64,000 nucleotides of DNA, taken from assembly GCA_017893485.1 (NCBI GenBank), contig CM030367.1, positions 82,590,853 to 82,654,852 on the forward strand, given 5' to 3'. A program made the position numbers and the translations under genes. Source of the stretch: Hemerocallis citrina (lineage: Eukaryota; Streptophyta; Magnoliopsida; Asparagales; Asphodelaceae). Shown piece by piece: positions 34,647 through 46,100 of this stretch (positions within the stretch are counted from its first letter, which is position 1; each line of letters opens with the position of its first letter). The notes beneath the pieces are model-generated. The model searched no databases, was not told where the DNA came from, and saw only the letters and a list, made by a program, of their open reading frames with translations.

Positions 34647-35450
34647 TGGGAATTTGGGAGTAGTTTTAGCAATTAACCACCCACTAACCCACTCACACAC
34701 CAACACACCAACTCACTCACACAAATCACAAACCCACTCACCCTCATTCTCTCTTATATGCATCCATTTTTGAAAGAGTGCACATTGCACGTGTGCACGT
34801 ATTTTGTACACCTTTCATTTTATTTTCACTTTTATTATTTTATTCCATTTTAAATTCTTATTTTTAATAGATACAGATATTAAGTTTAGCATAATTGGCA
34901 TAGTGAAATTTTTAGTGCACAACTTTGTAATAAAATAGCACATTTTGCATGGGCATAAAAAGAAATACTTGTAAAGCACATGCTAATAAATATTCATATA
35001 TAAGATAAATTCGAGAAAAAAAAAATGTCTACAACAATTGAAATACAAAATATGTAAAATATGTTTCATTAATTCTACATATGTATACAACAATATAATC
35101 AACGCGTGCATAGAAAATACGTGCACCACAAGTTATAAAATAAATCATTAAAAATGTAGAAAATTTTATAATATTACATGTAATGGTAAAATATACGTAA
35201 TCGACACGCGTATTGAAAGCACGTGCAATGCACGTACAAACACAAAGATTAAAATAAATGTTTAAGTTGTCTCAGAATAGGATAAAAATGAATTTTGAGA
35301 AGACGAAAAATGTATAAATATTTGAAATGCAGAAGTATGTAGGACATTTATACTAAAATACGTTACGGATATTACTCGTAACAGTACGAAATACATGTGC
35401 ATAACACCCGTTGTCAAAATTGTCATAACTTAATTTTGTGGGGTGTTACA

Positions 35451-36345
35451 CTATCATAATAGCCCCAAAAACTTTTCCCATAATTCCAAGCACACTCTTT
35501 CAGGGTCCTCACTGACCAACCTCTCAAGCAAGCACTTCACAAGCTAGAGAAATCTAGGCGACTCATGAAATGGTCCAACGAATTAAGCTAGGAAGAAATG
35601 AAATACCTGCTGAGGATAGCTATAAATGCATACGCCTTAGCTGAATTCATTGTCAAAAGCACTATTCCAGATCCTCTGGTGGAAGGCAGATTTCCTCCAG
35701 TCTTAAGAGTCTATGTCGAGGGCTCCTCTTTTATCGAAAGGAGCGGAGCCAATGTCATCTTGCTTAGCCCAGATGAGTTCACTCTCCAAAACTCACTTTG
35801 TCTCAATTTTCGAGCCTCTAATAACGAGGTTGAATATGAGGCAATGATTGCTGACCTCCTCTTATCTCGAAAAATAGAGACCCAAAAAGTCAAAGTATTC
35901 AGTGAATTCCAGTTGGTTGTGAATTAGATCCAAAGAGAGTATGAAGCTATTCATGACCGTATGATCAAGTACTTAGATTGCGTTAAGAAACTCTTGGACA
36001 CATTCCAAGACATTGACGTCGCTCGTATCTTCTGTGAGAAAAATGGGCAAGCAGACGCCCTCTTAAAGTTAGTCTCCTCCTCCTTTGAAGGACTTGACCA
36101 CATCATGCTTATTGAGGTCTTACTCAAGCCAAGCATCGTAGAGGAAGCTATGAAGCTAACGGTTGTCACTCTTCGAGCACCTGGTGACAATTGGATGAAA
36201 CCCTTGATCGTCTTCCTTGACAAAGGAATCCTCCCAACTGATCCTAAAAAAGCAAGAAAGGCCTAGGTAAGAGATGAAAGATACACACTCGTTGAAGGAG
36301 TCATGTATAAGTGCTCCTACACCGTGATAAATGGCTGACCTTACT
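35451..36345 (+). pseudogene. Element A RNase H end, second (archaeal-type) RNase H and start of integrase
   Basis: 35456-35660 completes the first RNase H (KWSNELS, AINAYALAEFI). The frame 35598-35927 continues into the second RNase H typical of Tat elements: VYVEGSSFIERSGANVIL, SNNEVEYEAMIADLLL and VFSEFQLVVN. After a stop at 35927 the frame 35961-36266 gives KYLDCVKKLL and EKNGQADALLKL. Two catalytic aspartates have become glutamate (YVEGSS, FSEFQ), so the fold would be inactive even without stops. The integrase N-terminal region begins (VEGVMYKCSY) and is cut at 36346 by LTR I. Confidence 0.87.
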
Positions 36346-37034
36346 TGTAATGTCGCGCCCCCGAGTAACGAAGTATTTCGGTAGAGAAGTATATAAAGTA
36401 ATCGGAGGTGGCCATATCCCATATGTGTGGTCCCTAGCATGGAAAAACCTTGAATTCGATATGTACTTTGAATTCCGACTATTTATGCATTTTTCCGTAT
36501 TCTTAAAATCTCATTTGAGTCAACTCAAATGCTAAATTTCAATCTTGATATTTTACGTGCTTTTTACGTGTTTTTGATGTACGTTTCGATTCTGTGTTTC
36601 CACCGTTACGTGTAATATTTTATATATATTTAAATTATTTAGTTTATGTATTCGAATCCATTTTATAAAAGGAAAATTCATTTTCTCGCATTTTGACCTA
36701 AACACTTATTTACGTATAATGCACGTGTTTCCTACGTACGTAGCGACTACGTCATGGAATATATATAAAATTAATAAATATATTTTCTTATATTTTATTT
36801 TTATTATCTTTAACATTTTTCTAGTTGATAACGTCGAATTTCGCATTTTCGATATTTTACGTGCGACGCACGTGTTTCGGCGCGCGTATTTGGGCATGCT
36901 CTTTTTCAAAATAAATTTCATGAAGAGTGTCTATTTTATCATGTATGAAAAGTATAATTTTAAAGTTAATTTTATGTCTATTACATATATAAATAATTGT
37001 TTTAAATAAATAATTTATTTTGGGGTGTACACAA

Positions 37035-37070
37035 AGCACGTGCACGTGCACACGTGCGATGTGCACACAT
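37035..37070 (+). promoter_or_regulatory. G-box (CACGTG) cluster upstream of the LTR I TATA box
   Basis: GCACGTGCACGTGCACACGTG lies about 150 bp upstream of TATAAAAATA. Similar clusters at similar distance occur in C and E. Confidence 0.55.
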
Positions 37071-37353
37071 TTTGGGGCCGGGCTGTTTTTAAGAGGAGGG
37101 AAAACAGAATTTTGGTTTTGGAATGTAGGAGGAAAAGCAAGTTTTGAATTTTAGAATGTGGGGTTAGTGGTGTTCATGTGGGAGGTGGTTATAATAACTA
37201 CTCTACTACTCTCTTATAAAAATACCCCTAAGTCTCTCTCACTCTCCTCATCCCCTTCCTTCCTTCCTCTGTGCATTTCCGAAAGCCACACATAATCCAG
37301 CAAGCTAGCCACTGTTCTTTCTCCACCTACCACTTCACTTATTAAGACTAATA

Positions 37354-37365
<12 letters not shown>

Positions 37366-37434
<69 letters not shown>
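37366..37434. repeat. (TA)n microsatellite, left part
   Basis: About 69 bp of TA preceded by a short (TG)n. Confidence 0.98.
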
Positions 37435-37437
<3 letters not shown>

Positions 37438-37564
37438 GCTTCTTCCGTTGCAAACGCTACTGTAGCAGTTGCGAACGTGCGAACCACTTAACCCGTCATC
37501 CACAATGACGGGTTAAGTGGTGTGCACGAGTTCGCACGACATTTGCGTTTGCAATGGAAGATAG

Positions 37565-37567
<3 letters not shown>
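37435..37567. mobile_element. 133-bp hairpin MITE inserted in a (TA)n tract
   Basis: The ends are inverted repeats (CTTCCGTTGCAAACGC left, GCGTTTGCAATGGAAG right), and the middle folds as CCACTTAACCCGTCAT against ATGACGGGTTAAGTGG around a 5-base loop. TA repeats on both sides suggest insertion into a TA microsatellite, as described for the rice Micron family. Confidence 0.8.

Positions 37568-37605
<38 letters not shown>
37568..37605. repeat. (TA)n microsatellite, right part
   Basis: 38 bp of TA directly after the hairpin element. Confidence 0.97.
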
Positions 37606-37607
<2 letters not shown>

Positions 37608-38439
37608 TATGTAGATATTTGGAGATGTGAAGAAGAGGAGATGTGAAGAATTTGTCTTACAGAAATGATGCTTAATGTACTTGGCCAAGAAGGAGCTTGG
37701 AGGCTTTGCTTTGGTGCACGGATTTCGAGGAGTTTGCAATCAGAGTTTTTCTAGGAGCTCCTAATTGTAGGAGTTCAATTGAGTACAATTACAAATTCTT
37801 CAACCTTGGGTGGGTGTTTCTTAAATCCTTTCTAATTTAGGAGTAGAAATTGCATGATAGATAATATACAAATTATTTGTTAAATTTGAATTGGTATGAT
37901 AAAAATAGATTCATGCTAGAATTTAATTAGTGTAATAGATGTGAATTGCTCAATTTAGTGTCAAAAGTTTATTATGATGGTTGTTAGTATATTTCCATGC
38001 TAAAATATTGCAATTTGGTAAATTGTGATTGTATGATGCATGATTAGAATAGTAGTAGAAATAATGTAAATATATGAAAAATGACATGTGATGTTAATGG
38101 GGCAAAGAAGTGCGGTTCTAACCTCAAAAATATTTATTTTATGAGTATAGGAATTTTATAAAGGAAATTTTATGAAAAACAACATTTTGTTTTGGGAAAA
38201 TTTATTATATGTGTTTTTATGCATTTTGAAGAAAGATCTTATTAGATAGCGAAAAATGAGAAATTATGAATTTAAAAATATTGAAGATACTGAAAATTTG
38301 AAAAAAAGTGTTCTGCAAAAGAAATTTATTTTTGTAGGAGTACAAATCAATTGAAGAATCGAGTTCCTTAAAGAAAAATTAATTACAGTGCAGTACATAT
38401 AAAAGTATTTTTATTGAGCCTTGTATCGGGTTAGTCACC

Positions 38440-38535
38440 TTGGCCATATTGGTTAGCGGGTGCGCGTTAAAAATGTTATTGTAGCGTGTTGGTGGTCTTG
38501 GGTCGCGAGTTCAAATCTTGACAGTCCCTTCTTTT
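38440..38535 (+). other. tRNA-like module 1 of LTR I
   Basis: A-box-like TTGGTTAGCGGG at 38449, B-box-like GAGTTCAAATC at 38507-38517, and TTTT 17 bases later. Confidence 0.6.
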
Positions 38536-38617
38536 CTCTGTTTTGGTTTTAATTAACTTTCAGACTGAGACTCAGTACTAGAGGTTTTCGGCCTTCCTTT
38601 GTGACAGTGAAGTCACA

Positions 38618-38705
38618 TGGACTTCTTGGTTAAAGAGGGGCTATAGGGTAGTACTATTCATTCGGGTCTGGCCTATGGTCCTGGGTTCGAAACCTGGGGT
38701 TTTGA
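38618..38705 (+). other. tRNA-like module 2 of LTR I
   Basis: A-box-like TTGGTTAAAGAGGGG at 38626 and B box GGTTCGAAACC at 38684-38694, with a five-pair T-arm (CTGGG / CCTGG with two wobbles). TTTT follows closely. Confidence 0.65.
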
Positions 38706-40301
38706 ACTTTTAATTTTTTTTTGATTTTTTAAAGTATTTTGAGGGTTTTAATGAGATGAAAATTTAGGAAAAAATTCTATTGTTATTTTAAAAAATGTTT
38801 AGAATTTATAAAGCTTATTTCTACAATATTTGAGACATTTTGGAAATATTAAAAAAGTATTTTTATATTGAATATTGTTAAAGAACTCGGGTTAATCGAT
38901 TAAAAGAATTAAAAATAATTTTTATAATGAAGAGTGTGACTCTTGTCTATTTAAATAGAGATGAATATTTGGATTGAAATTAGACTTTTCTCTTAATGAG
39001 ATTTTATGATTTATTGATACTTGATTTAAGATTATTTGAGATGCACACAAGGTTCTGAATGATTAAATTGATGAAAAGTTGTTTAATTGACTTATATCGT
39101 GTTATGAGATTATAAAAGAAATGTTTTTGAGAAAGAGATATGAATAAAGAAAATGAAATATTAAATTGAGATTGATTATGACATATTTTTGATCTCTAGA
39201 AAGAGATAGTTGTTGGAATCTAGAGGCTAGGCGAGACCCTAGTGATCGGCAATTTTATTTATGATTTTGAGAGCTAACCATTGAGGGTTGAGCATCTCTT
39301 GAGAAGTAGCCAGGTAGGATGACTCTCTCTGTTGTTTTGATTTAAGTCTGGTAGGGTAAGCTAGCTCTAGGTTGTGATGATTTTCTTTTAAACAAACAAA
39401 ATTGTAAGGATTAGATACATAGTGAAGATGTGATGAAAGTAAGAGAAAAACATGAGTATGAGGGCCATTGGATTGGCAGCATGAGAGTATTCACAGGATG
39501 TCCCTTGATGCGTCGTGAGTATGACATGGATACTACTCCAGAGTACTGTCCCGGTGGCGACGCTTGTGGGGTGTTTGGTGATTGCGGATGGTGACATGTC
39601 TATGGTAGGAGGAGAATTACCACATGATGCCTGCATGATGAATCATGTGTCAGTGCGTTGGGATTCTCTCCAGGGTGCCTAGACGTGAGTTCGTAAATCA
39701 TAGAACATCTAGGATACCTACCATAGTTACAGTAGTAGATTAAGTCATAGCGAGGGATTGAACCCTAAAAGATAAAGAACGGTTAAGGACTTGCCCTCGG
39801 ACCTATATAGTATGGGATGCATAGACTCTGAATAAGTCCGCATTAGTGTCATATAACATAAATAATTACATTAAGGACTAAGTGCACAGCACAACACGAC
39901 ATCAATAGGATAGTCCCTTTGTAGCTAGTTTGTGATCAAGTTTGTGTTTGCTAAAGTATTTAAGAATCGTTATACTATTCGGCATAGCGAGGATGACCGT
40001 GTATAATATTTCATCGGTTGTAAACAACTGACACGCCCACAGTTTTTTATACAGGACTTAGAGTTCACAAGAAGATATAAAGATGATTTGATGCTGTTGA
40101 TTACTTAAATGTTAAAGTTGTAAAAATTGTACATTTGTTATTGTGGTATTTTATTTATTCCGCTGCTTATTGATATAAAAGACTCTGATGTAATTATTGT
40201 TGAAATAAAAGTTTTAAATTCCTTGTAAAATTGTACGAAATGAAGTGAAAAGATCATGTGGAACTTCGAATTCAGTCTGTTTTGGAATTCGGGGTGTTAC
40301 A

Positions 40302-40353
40302 ATTATATCTTCAGAAGAATTACATTGACATATCACTGCTACCGATACCACTT
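40302..40353 (-). other. Remnant of internal sequence and primer site next to LTR J
   Basis: The minus strand reads TGGTATCGGTAGC (40350-40338), a two-base variant of the tRNA-Met primer site seen in element C, three bases from the end of LTR J. The remaining 36 bp are leader, cut off at LTR I. So J is a 5' LTR of a reversed element, not a solo LTR. Confidence 0.65.
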
Positions 40354-43300
40354 TGTAACGGTTACCGTCTGTACCCCAGCACGGTAGTGAACAGATCTCT
40401 ACTGGAAGCTCCATCGAGTGGTCAAGCTGCTTCCCCAAGATGCACCACACAGTTCAAGTCTTTCGCTGTGCTAATCTGATTTCACAACTGCTTATTGGTG
40501 GGGATGTACCCTAAATACTCCACTTGGATGCTCTGCTAGCCTTGAGTCTTTCCGCACTCACGATCGGCATCCAACACCTAATTGAGTGGGCACGTCAGTA
40601 CGTATACTGACGCAATGCTGATAAGAAACAACGATTTCTAAACTTGTACAATCACAATCAGTCTTGGATGAAAACAGAAACATGCATCCTAATTTCCTAG
40701 TGTCTGTGTATGCCATGACCTGAAGTCTAATGCACAGTACATAAGGTACAGAGAAACAGATGCATTTAATCTAATGTTAGCAAGACTTTGGAAATACATG
40801 CATCCCATACAACATACGCTCCAAATCAAGCCTTCTTATCCAGATTCAGGGTTTCGAACCCTCTCCATGCATTGCACTCTACTATTGTACTCATCCTGTT
40901 CCTGACAGATACAACTTGGCTGGTGAGGCTGCAATTCGGTCTAGTCCTATTTCTGGAAGCACATAGTGGTTTCCTCATTTGCCACTAGTGCCCGGTCCTT
41001 GCGGTACCCCCGTACCGAATCTCAGCTAAAAGCCGTGACAAACTACCAGGTGGCCCGCAGTATACCCAGTGGCGCCAAAGGCGCATAGAGTCCACAACCC
41101 TATGGCCCATCCGTCACCGACATAGAACCTCCAGGAAACCTTCCTGTTCTTACCATGGCACTTCATAAATTAACAGAGTGAGATACGAAACGCGTGCTCC
41201 CAACTTGTGAGAAGGCACCGCACGTATCCCTACGATAGGAAGAGACAACCCTGGTAATCACCTCCTAGTGCTGGCCCTTAGAACAAATTGGATTATAGGA
41301 TATTACCCCTAACACCAACTCAGTCCTCAAGCGAAAAATAAAGAAAAATAAGTTATAACATCAATTACCCAAATCATACTATTCATCCAATCATGCATGA
41401 CGTCTAAACGATTGAGCCCAAACGAGTCTGTCAACAATAACCAACATGGCGAATCGATATTCTGTGATTGTCAACACCACTGTAGGTCTTCGACCCATAT
41501 CCCCAGCCCGTGACCCCCGGCGAGCAGTACAACGACGCTCAAAGGAGTGCCTTGGCCCTCGACTAATTTTCCCAGCCCGTGACCCTCAGCGAGCAGTACA
41601 ACGTCGCCCAAGGGAGTGCCTTATACTCGGCAAATAAGGTGAAATAAACACAAACTACCAAGTCATTGATAGATGTAGGGCATCAACACGTTCTAAATGA
41701 GGTAAATAATTTGACCAAAATATTCACTGGCTATCATTCATGCAGGTTAATCATCCAGTTATCCAGTTATTATCCAGATCATAAAGATCAGACCTAGCCT
41801 ATCAATCCCAAGACACCGGCGACCTGATCTCCATCGTTCGCCACCACCTCTGACTTGGATCTTATCCAATATCCCGGCCCGCGACCAACCATCTCTTGGT
41901 AACCGATCTGGCAGTGCACAGGAAAACCACAATTCTCGAGGTGGAAAACAAATTCAATACTTTTCTATCGGGTTGATGGCCCTAGAGTATCAACAACCCT
42001 AGACCAGCTCCATGCTATACTAGCTTCGAGCTCCACATACAACGAATCTACCAAATAATTATTCTCCCAACTCAATCGTGATTCCATCACGGGTTATAAG
42101 CACACAAAAATCATATTCAAGTCCTAAATGAAGTGCTTATAGGGAACAAATACACAAACTTCTCAAATGACGAATTGGCCCATAGCCAAAAATACTGCAG
42201 TACTCTTGAAAAATTCCTATCAAATCATCTACTAACCCAAATTTGACGATTTTAGATCTTATGGAAAGGTAAAATCCTCTAATTCACTTCTCTAGTTGAC
42301 GACTTTCTCAAATTATATCAACTAAGGCTAGATAAACCCTTAGCAATCACCAATAATATTCAGCTTGTAGAAGTGCAGTTTGCTGCTTCTTGTAACAAGC
42401 ATAACAATTCACTCGCTTATCGGAATCGCATGATCCTGGGTTCTATAGAAAAGTATGAGTGTCTACTACAACTCTCCAATTGATCACTTCCATAAATTCA
42501 GCTATTAAAGTGCAATAAAACACTTATTTCTATCAGGTGTGCACATATCAACTTGCAGACTTCAACCTTTGACATTCAAGCTATAACGTACAATTGTTTG
42601 ACCACCCAAACTACGCCCAATAATTCTAAAATTTTGGAAAATTATAGTAGACAAACACAAAACCATATTCCAAAATTTCAATTCTTAACTCAAAATAGTC
42701 AAGGAGATATAAATTTTGGAACATGGGTCAAAATCAGCCAATTTAACCCAGACTGCAACTCTGAATTTCTTCGCTGTCCTGCTTTGCATTGATCAAATGA
42801 GGTACAAAATATTCTCCAAACATTATCAAACTTTGCAGAATATAACTAGACATGTAGGATAAAAACATTCTAAAATTTCAGCTGCTAACCCCAAATATTC
42901 GACAAGTTATGAGTTTTTGAACATCGGTAAAAAATCAGCCAAACAACAACTCCACCCTTATGCTGCCCTATTTTGAATTGATTAAATAAGGTATTAAACC
43001 TTCTCCAAAAATTCTAAAATTTTGCACATTAGTAATAGACATATATAAGATACTACATATAAAATTTAATCTTAAAATTCCTAATCAGTTGAGAGTTATG
43101 AATTTTCAAACATGGGACAAATCTCAGCCATCATAAAGACAGACTGCAGTTGCTCCTATTTGTTGTGCTGAATTGTATCGATCAAATAAGGTACCAAATG
43201 TTCTCAAAAAATTCTTAAATTTGGTACACTAATAGAAGACACGTACAAAATTGCTACACTTCATGTTTCATCTCAAAATCCCATCCTAATTGAGAGATAT

Positions 43301-44562
43301 GAATTTTCAAAGTCTGCACTTCAACTCCAAACAAAGCAATGTTTTAGCCCAAACCCAGCCGACCGTAAAATCTCTCAAAAATAGAAAAAAATTCCAAAAA
43401 TGATGAAAATTTTGAATTTTTACTCCTAACACATACACCTATCCCCATTTCAAGTTTCAACTCAAGATAACTTATATACATCGAGTTATGAATTTTGAAC
43501 TCGACTTGCTGTTTTACCCAAAACTGTAGATTTCCCCTTCTCGCTGATTTCGGAAATGAATTCCGTAAACCACCTCAAATATTTCCAAAAGTTATGAAAT
43601 AGTTTGAGCCTGCTCTATACATATTCAATATCATCCAGTATAAATTTGGAATTGAAATTCTAATGTATCACCAAATTACAAATTTTCTAACATAACCGAG
43701 TTCTTAAGCTCAAAATTGCAACTTCTACATCTACTTCACATTTAAGTCAAACTCAAGCATAATCAAACTTCTACTCCATGTCTACTATTAACAAGCATTC
43801 AAGCAAGCATCTCATATGCACAAATTAAATAAATACAAATTGAATAAAAGGAGTTTAGAAAACACCCACAAATGACGAATTGAAATTCTTCAAGATCTTG
43901 ATTGCTTGCTCCTCCTCCTTAGCTATGTCTTCACCCCCTCTAGAGTATTATGAACCTACAAAAATAAAAAACTCTCACTCTCATTCTTTTATCTCACTTT
44001 TTTTATCTTTTGTTTTCATGAAGTAGTGGAAGAGATGAAGTAAAAGAGGAAGTAGAAGAAGATGAGATGAGAGTGAGGTTGAGATGGAGATAAAATGGAG
44101 ATGGAGAGGGGGGGGGGGGATTGGGGTTTCAGCTGCATATATGGATTGGGGGGGGGGGGGGTGTAGGTCGGTGGATGATAGGGAGAGGGAGTGGGTGAGG
44201 TTGAGAGTGGGGGATTAAATCACTTAGGACCCTAGAACATTCAATATTTGAATGAAGAAGTGGGTTATGTGCTCTTCGATAATCTCCACCATTCGTTTGT
44301 TTGATCATCAAGAATGAGAGGTTGTGATGGAGTGTGAGTCTTCTACATCCTACTATGGTGTATATATGTATATATACATACACATTTATATATACTTATA
44401 CACATACACACACATATAGGTATATTCAAGTATGAAATCCAATTCATTACAATTAAATTAAATATATATACATACAAATATATATAAATACATACATATA
44501 CATATACATATAAAAATACATACAAGTATTCTTGTATATACATCATATACAATCCAATCAAA

Positions 44563-44604
<42 letters not shown>

Positions 44605-44874
44605 TAAAAATATCTATTTGTAAAACATAAAAATATATTTTATAAAAATATTATTTCTTAAAAGATTGTTTCGTTTAAACAATCGGAATAATATGCAAAA
44701 TTTTAATTGAGAAGATATCCCGAATATATTTCATCGGGTTTAGAATATATAATATATCTGAAAATTCCTCAATTAAAAACTAATAACCATGAAAAATATA
44801 TAATCACATGCAATTCTCAAATGTGCACGGATTAATATGCAAAATAGTTATAAACTATTTTGCGGGGTGTTACA
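40354..44874 (-). repeat. LTR J (Tekay-like, reversed)
   Basis: 4521 bp from TGTAACGG (3' end, inverted) to GGGGTGTTACA (5' end, inverted). It shares the GACGTGCCCAC and CATCCCATAC blocks with the other LTRs. It contains two 69-bp tandem units at 41504-41641, two long G runs (44108-44119, 44148-44161), (TA)n at 44570-44599, and an 11-bp perfect hairpin at its 5' end (44839-44863). The right flank is GTTTC; no left copy is found because the element is truncated. Confidence 0.75.
41504..41641 (-). repeat. Two tandem 69-bp units in LTR J
   Basis: CAGCCCGTGACCC at 41504 and 41573, each followed by CGAGCAGTACAACG and GGAGTGCCTT. Confidence 0.9.
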
Positions 44875-45313
44875 GTTTCTCTTCCATTTCACATCCTTAG
44901 ACCAGTGGTTAACTTTAGAACACTAATAAATAAATCCTTGATGGCCTCAAGAAGAGGCTCGATGAAGCTCCAAAGGGGCTATGGGTGAAGAGCTCCCGAC
45001 TGTACTCTGGGACTACAAAACCATGAAAAGGACCAGGTCAGGAGAGTCTCCATTCAACCTCACCTTTGGGTCCAAAGCACTAATCCCCTTGAAAGTTGGA
45101 CTACCCTTTGCTCGCCTCCTATCTTTCAATGAAGAACAGAACTCAGATGTTCTCTGGGGGAACCGTGATCTCGTCGAAGAAGTCCGCAAAAAATTTGCCC
45201 TACGAAGACAGATCTATCAACAAAGAGTGGATAGGTTCTACAACAAGAAGGATTGGCAAGAAGATATCAAGGTGGAATACCGAACATCTAACGAAGACAA
45301 TGATCGTGCTTAA
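44875..45313 (+). pseudogene. Element A integrase C-terminal part
   Basis: It resumes at a decayed TSG..NTNK block (the place of TNGQAE) and LDGLKKRLDEAPKGLW, then after a one-base loss the frame 44981-45313 gives ELPTVLWDYKTMKRTRSGES, FNLTFGSKALIP and QQRVDRFYN. This is the end of a Tat-type integrase that would join cDNA to the genome. The zinc finger and the first two catalytic aspartates are missing between 36345 and 44875. The frame ends earlier than usual after FYNKK. Confidence 0.85.
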
Positions 45314-45479
45314 TGCCCTCCACTAGAGTTTTAAGATTTGTAATAAGACTAACCACTATAACGATCAGAGAATGTAAGAAAGGCTAGCGACCAAAGCAGC
45401 TATTTAGATTTAATTTTCAATAAAAGTTCAACATTTATTTCCCATATTCTTCTATAGCTCTCTAAATGCTAACAATGAG
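45314..45479 (+). other. Post-pol untranslated stretch of element A
   Basis: Contains ATTTGTAATAAGACTAACC and CAATAAAAG, also seen in reverse in element B near 2600-2680. Confidence 0.5.
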
Positions 45480-46100
45480 TGTGGTGCTCAGGTCCTCTTT
45501 CGAGCTAAAGAGGAGCTATACCAATAACTCGCTAACTCTCAAATAGCAAGTTCGGAGTCCAATTCTTCCCTAGAGCTGCTCCTACAACTCGCTCACTCCA
45601 AACAACAAGATCAGAGTCAAAACTCGGGACTCGAGCTACTCCTTCTTCGGAGTTCGGCTCGTCACTCGAGCTGCTCCCGCAACTTCTTAACTCTCAAACA
45701 ATAAGTTTGGAGTCCACTTATGACTCAAGCTACTCACACTTCAGAATTGAACTCATCACTCACGCTACATCTGCAAATTGCTAACTCTCAAACAACAAGT
45801 TCAGAGTTCAACTTTTCCCCAGAGCTGCTCCCGCAACTGGCTAACTCTCAAACAACAAGTTTGGAGTCCAACTCATAATTCGAGCTACTCCCTCTTTAGA
45901 GTTCAATTCGTCACTCTGGCTGCTTCCGCAACTCGCTAACTTTCCAAAAACAAGTTCAGAGTCCAACTCTTTTCTAGAGTTGCTCCCACAACTCGCTAGC
46001 TCTCAACATCAAGTTCGGAGTCTAACTCTTGACTCGAGCTACACCTTCTTCAGAGTTCAGCTCTTCACTCGAGCTGCTCCCATAACACACTAACTCAATG
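45480..46100 (+). repeat. Tandem repeats of element A with a dimeric higher-order period of about 155 bp
   Basis: CAACTCGCTAACTCTCAAAC and AAGTT(C/T)(A/G)GAGTCCAACT recur at about 45522, 45595, 45680, 45774, 45835, 45929 and 45990. In the second half spacings alternate 94 and 61 bp, so the unit is a dimer. GAGCTGCTCCCGCAACT is the reverse complement of the block repeated in element B at 1781-2540. Confidence 0.85.

Larger units (their letters stand above)
31911..35450 (-). repeat. Solo LTR E (Tekay-like)
   Basis: 3540 bp in reverse: left end TGTAATGCCCCGAATTCC, right end GGGGTGTTACA. Flanks are TTATC (31906-31910) and CTATC (35451-35455), a target duplication with one change. It contains one tRNA-like module, four tandem units, a TATA box (34639-34646) with an ACGT-rich block upstream, and the inverted GGGCTTGCCCTC block near 32365. 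Confidence 0.87.
36346..40301 (+). repeat. LTR I (Tekay-like)
   Basis: 3956 bp from TGTAATGTCGCGCC to GAATTCGGGGTGTTACA. The 5 bases before it are TTACT and those after it ATTAT, so no target duplication. It has an ACGT-motif cluster (37035-37070), TATAAAAATA at 37215, a hairpin MITE in a (TA)n tract, two tRNA-like modules (38440-38540, 38620-38705), and the GGACTTGCCCTCGGACCTA block at 39787. It directly abuts leftover internal sequence of the inverted LTR J. Confidence 0.8.

Noticed and set aside
40850..40870. Further B box (GGTTCGAAACC) in LTR J
   Set aside because: No A box at a fitting distance; it belongs to the GAGGGATTGAACCC block conserved near the 3' end of these LTRs.
36346..44874. 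I and J as one complete element
   Set aside because: They are in opposite orientation and the outer flanks (TTACT, GTTTC) do not match.
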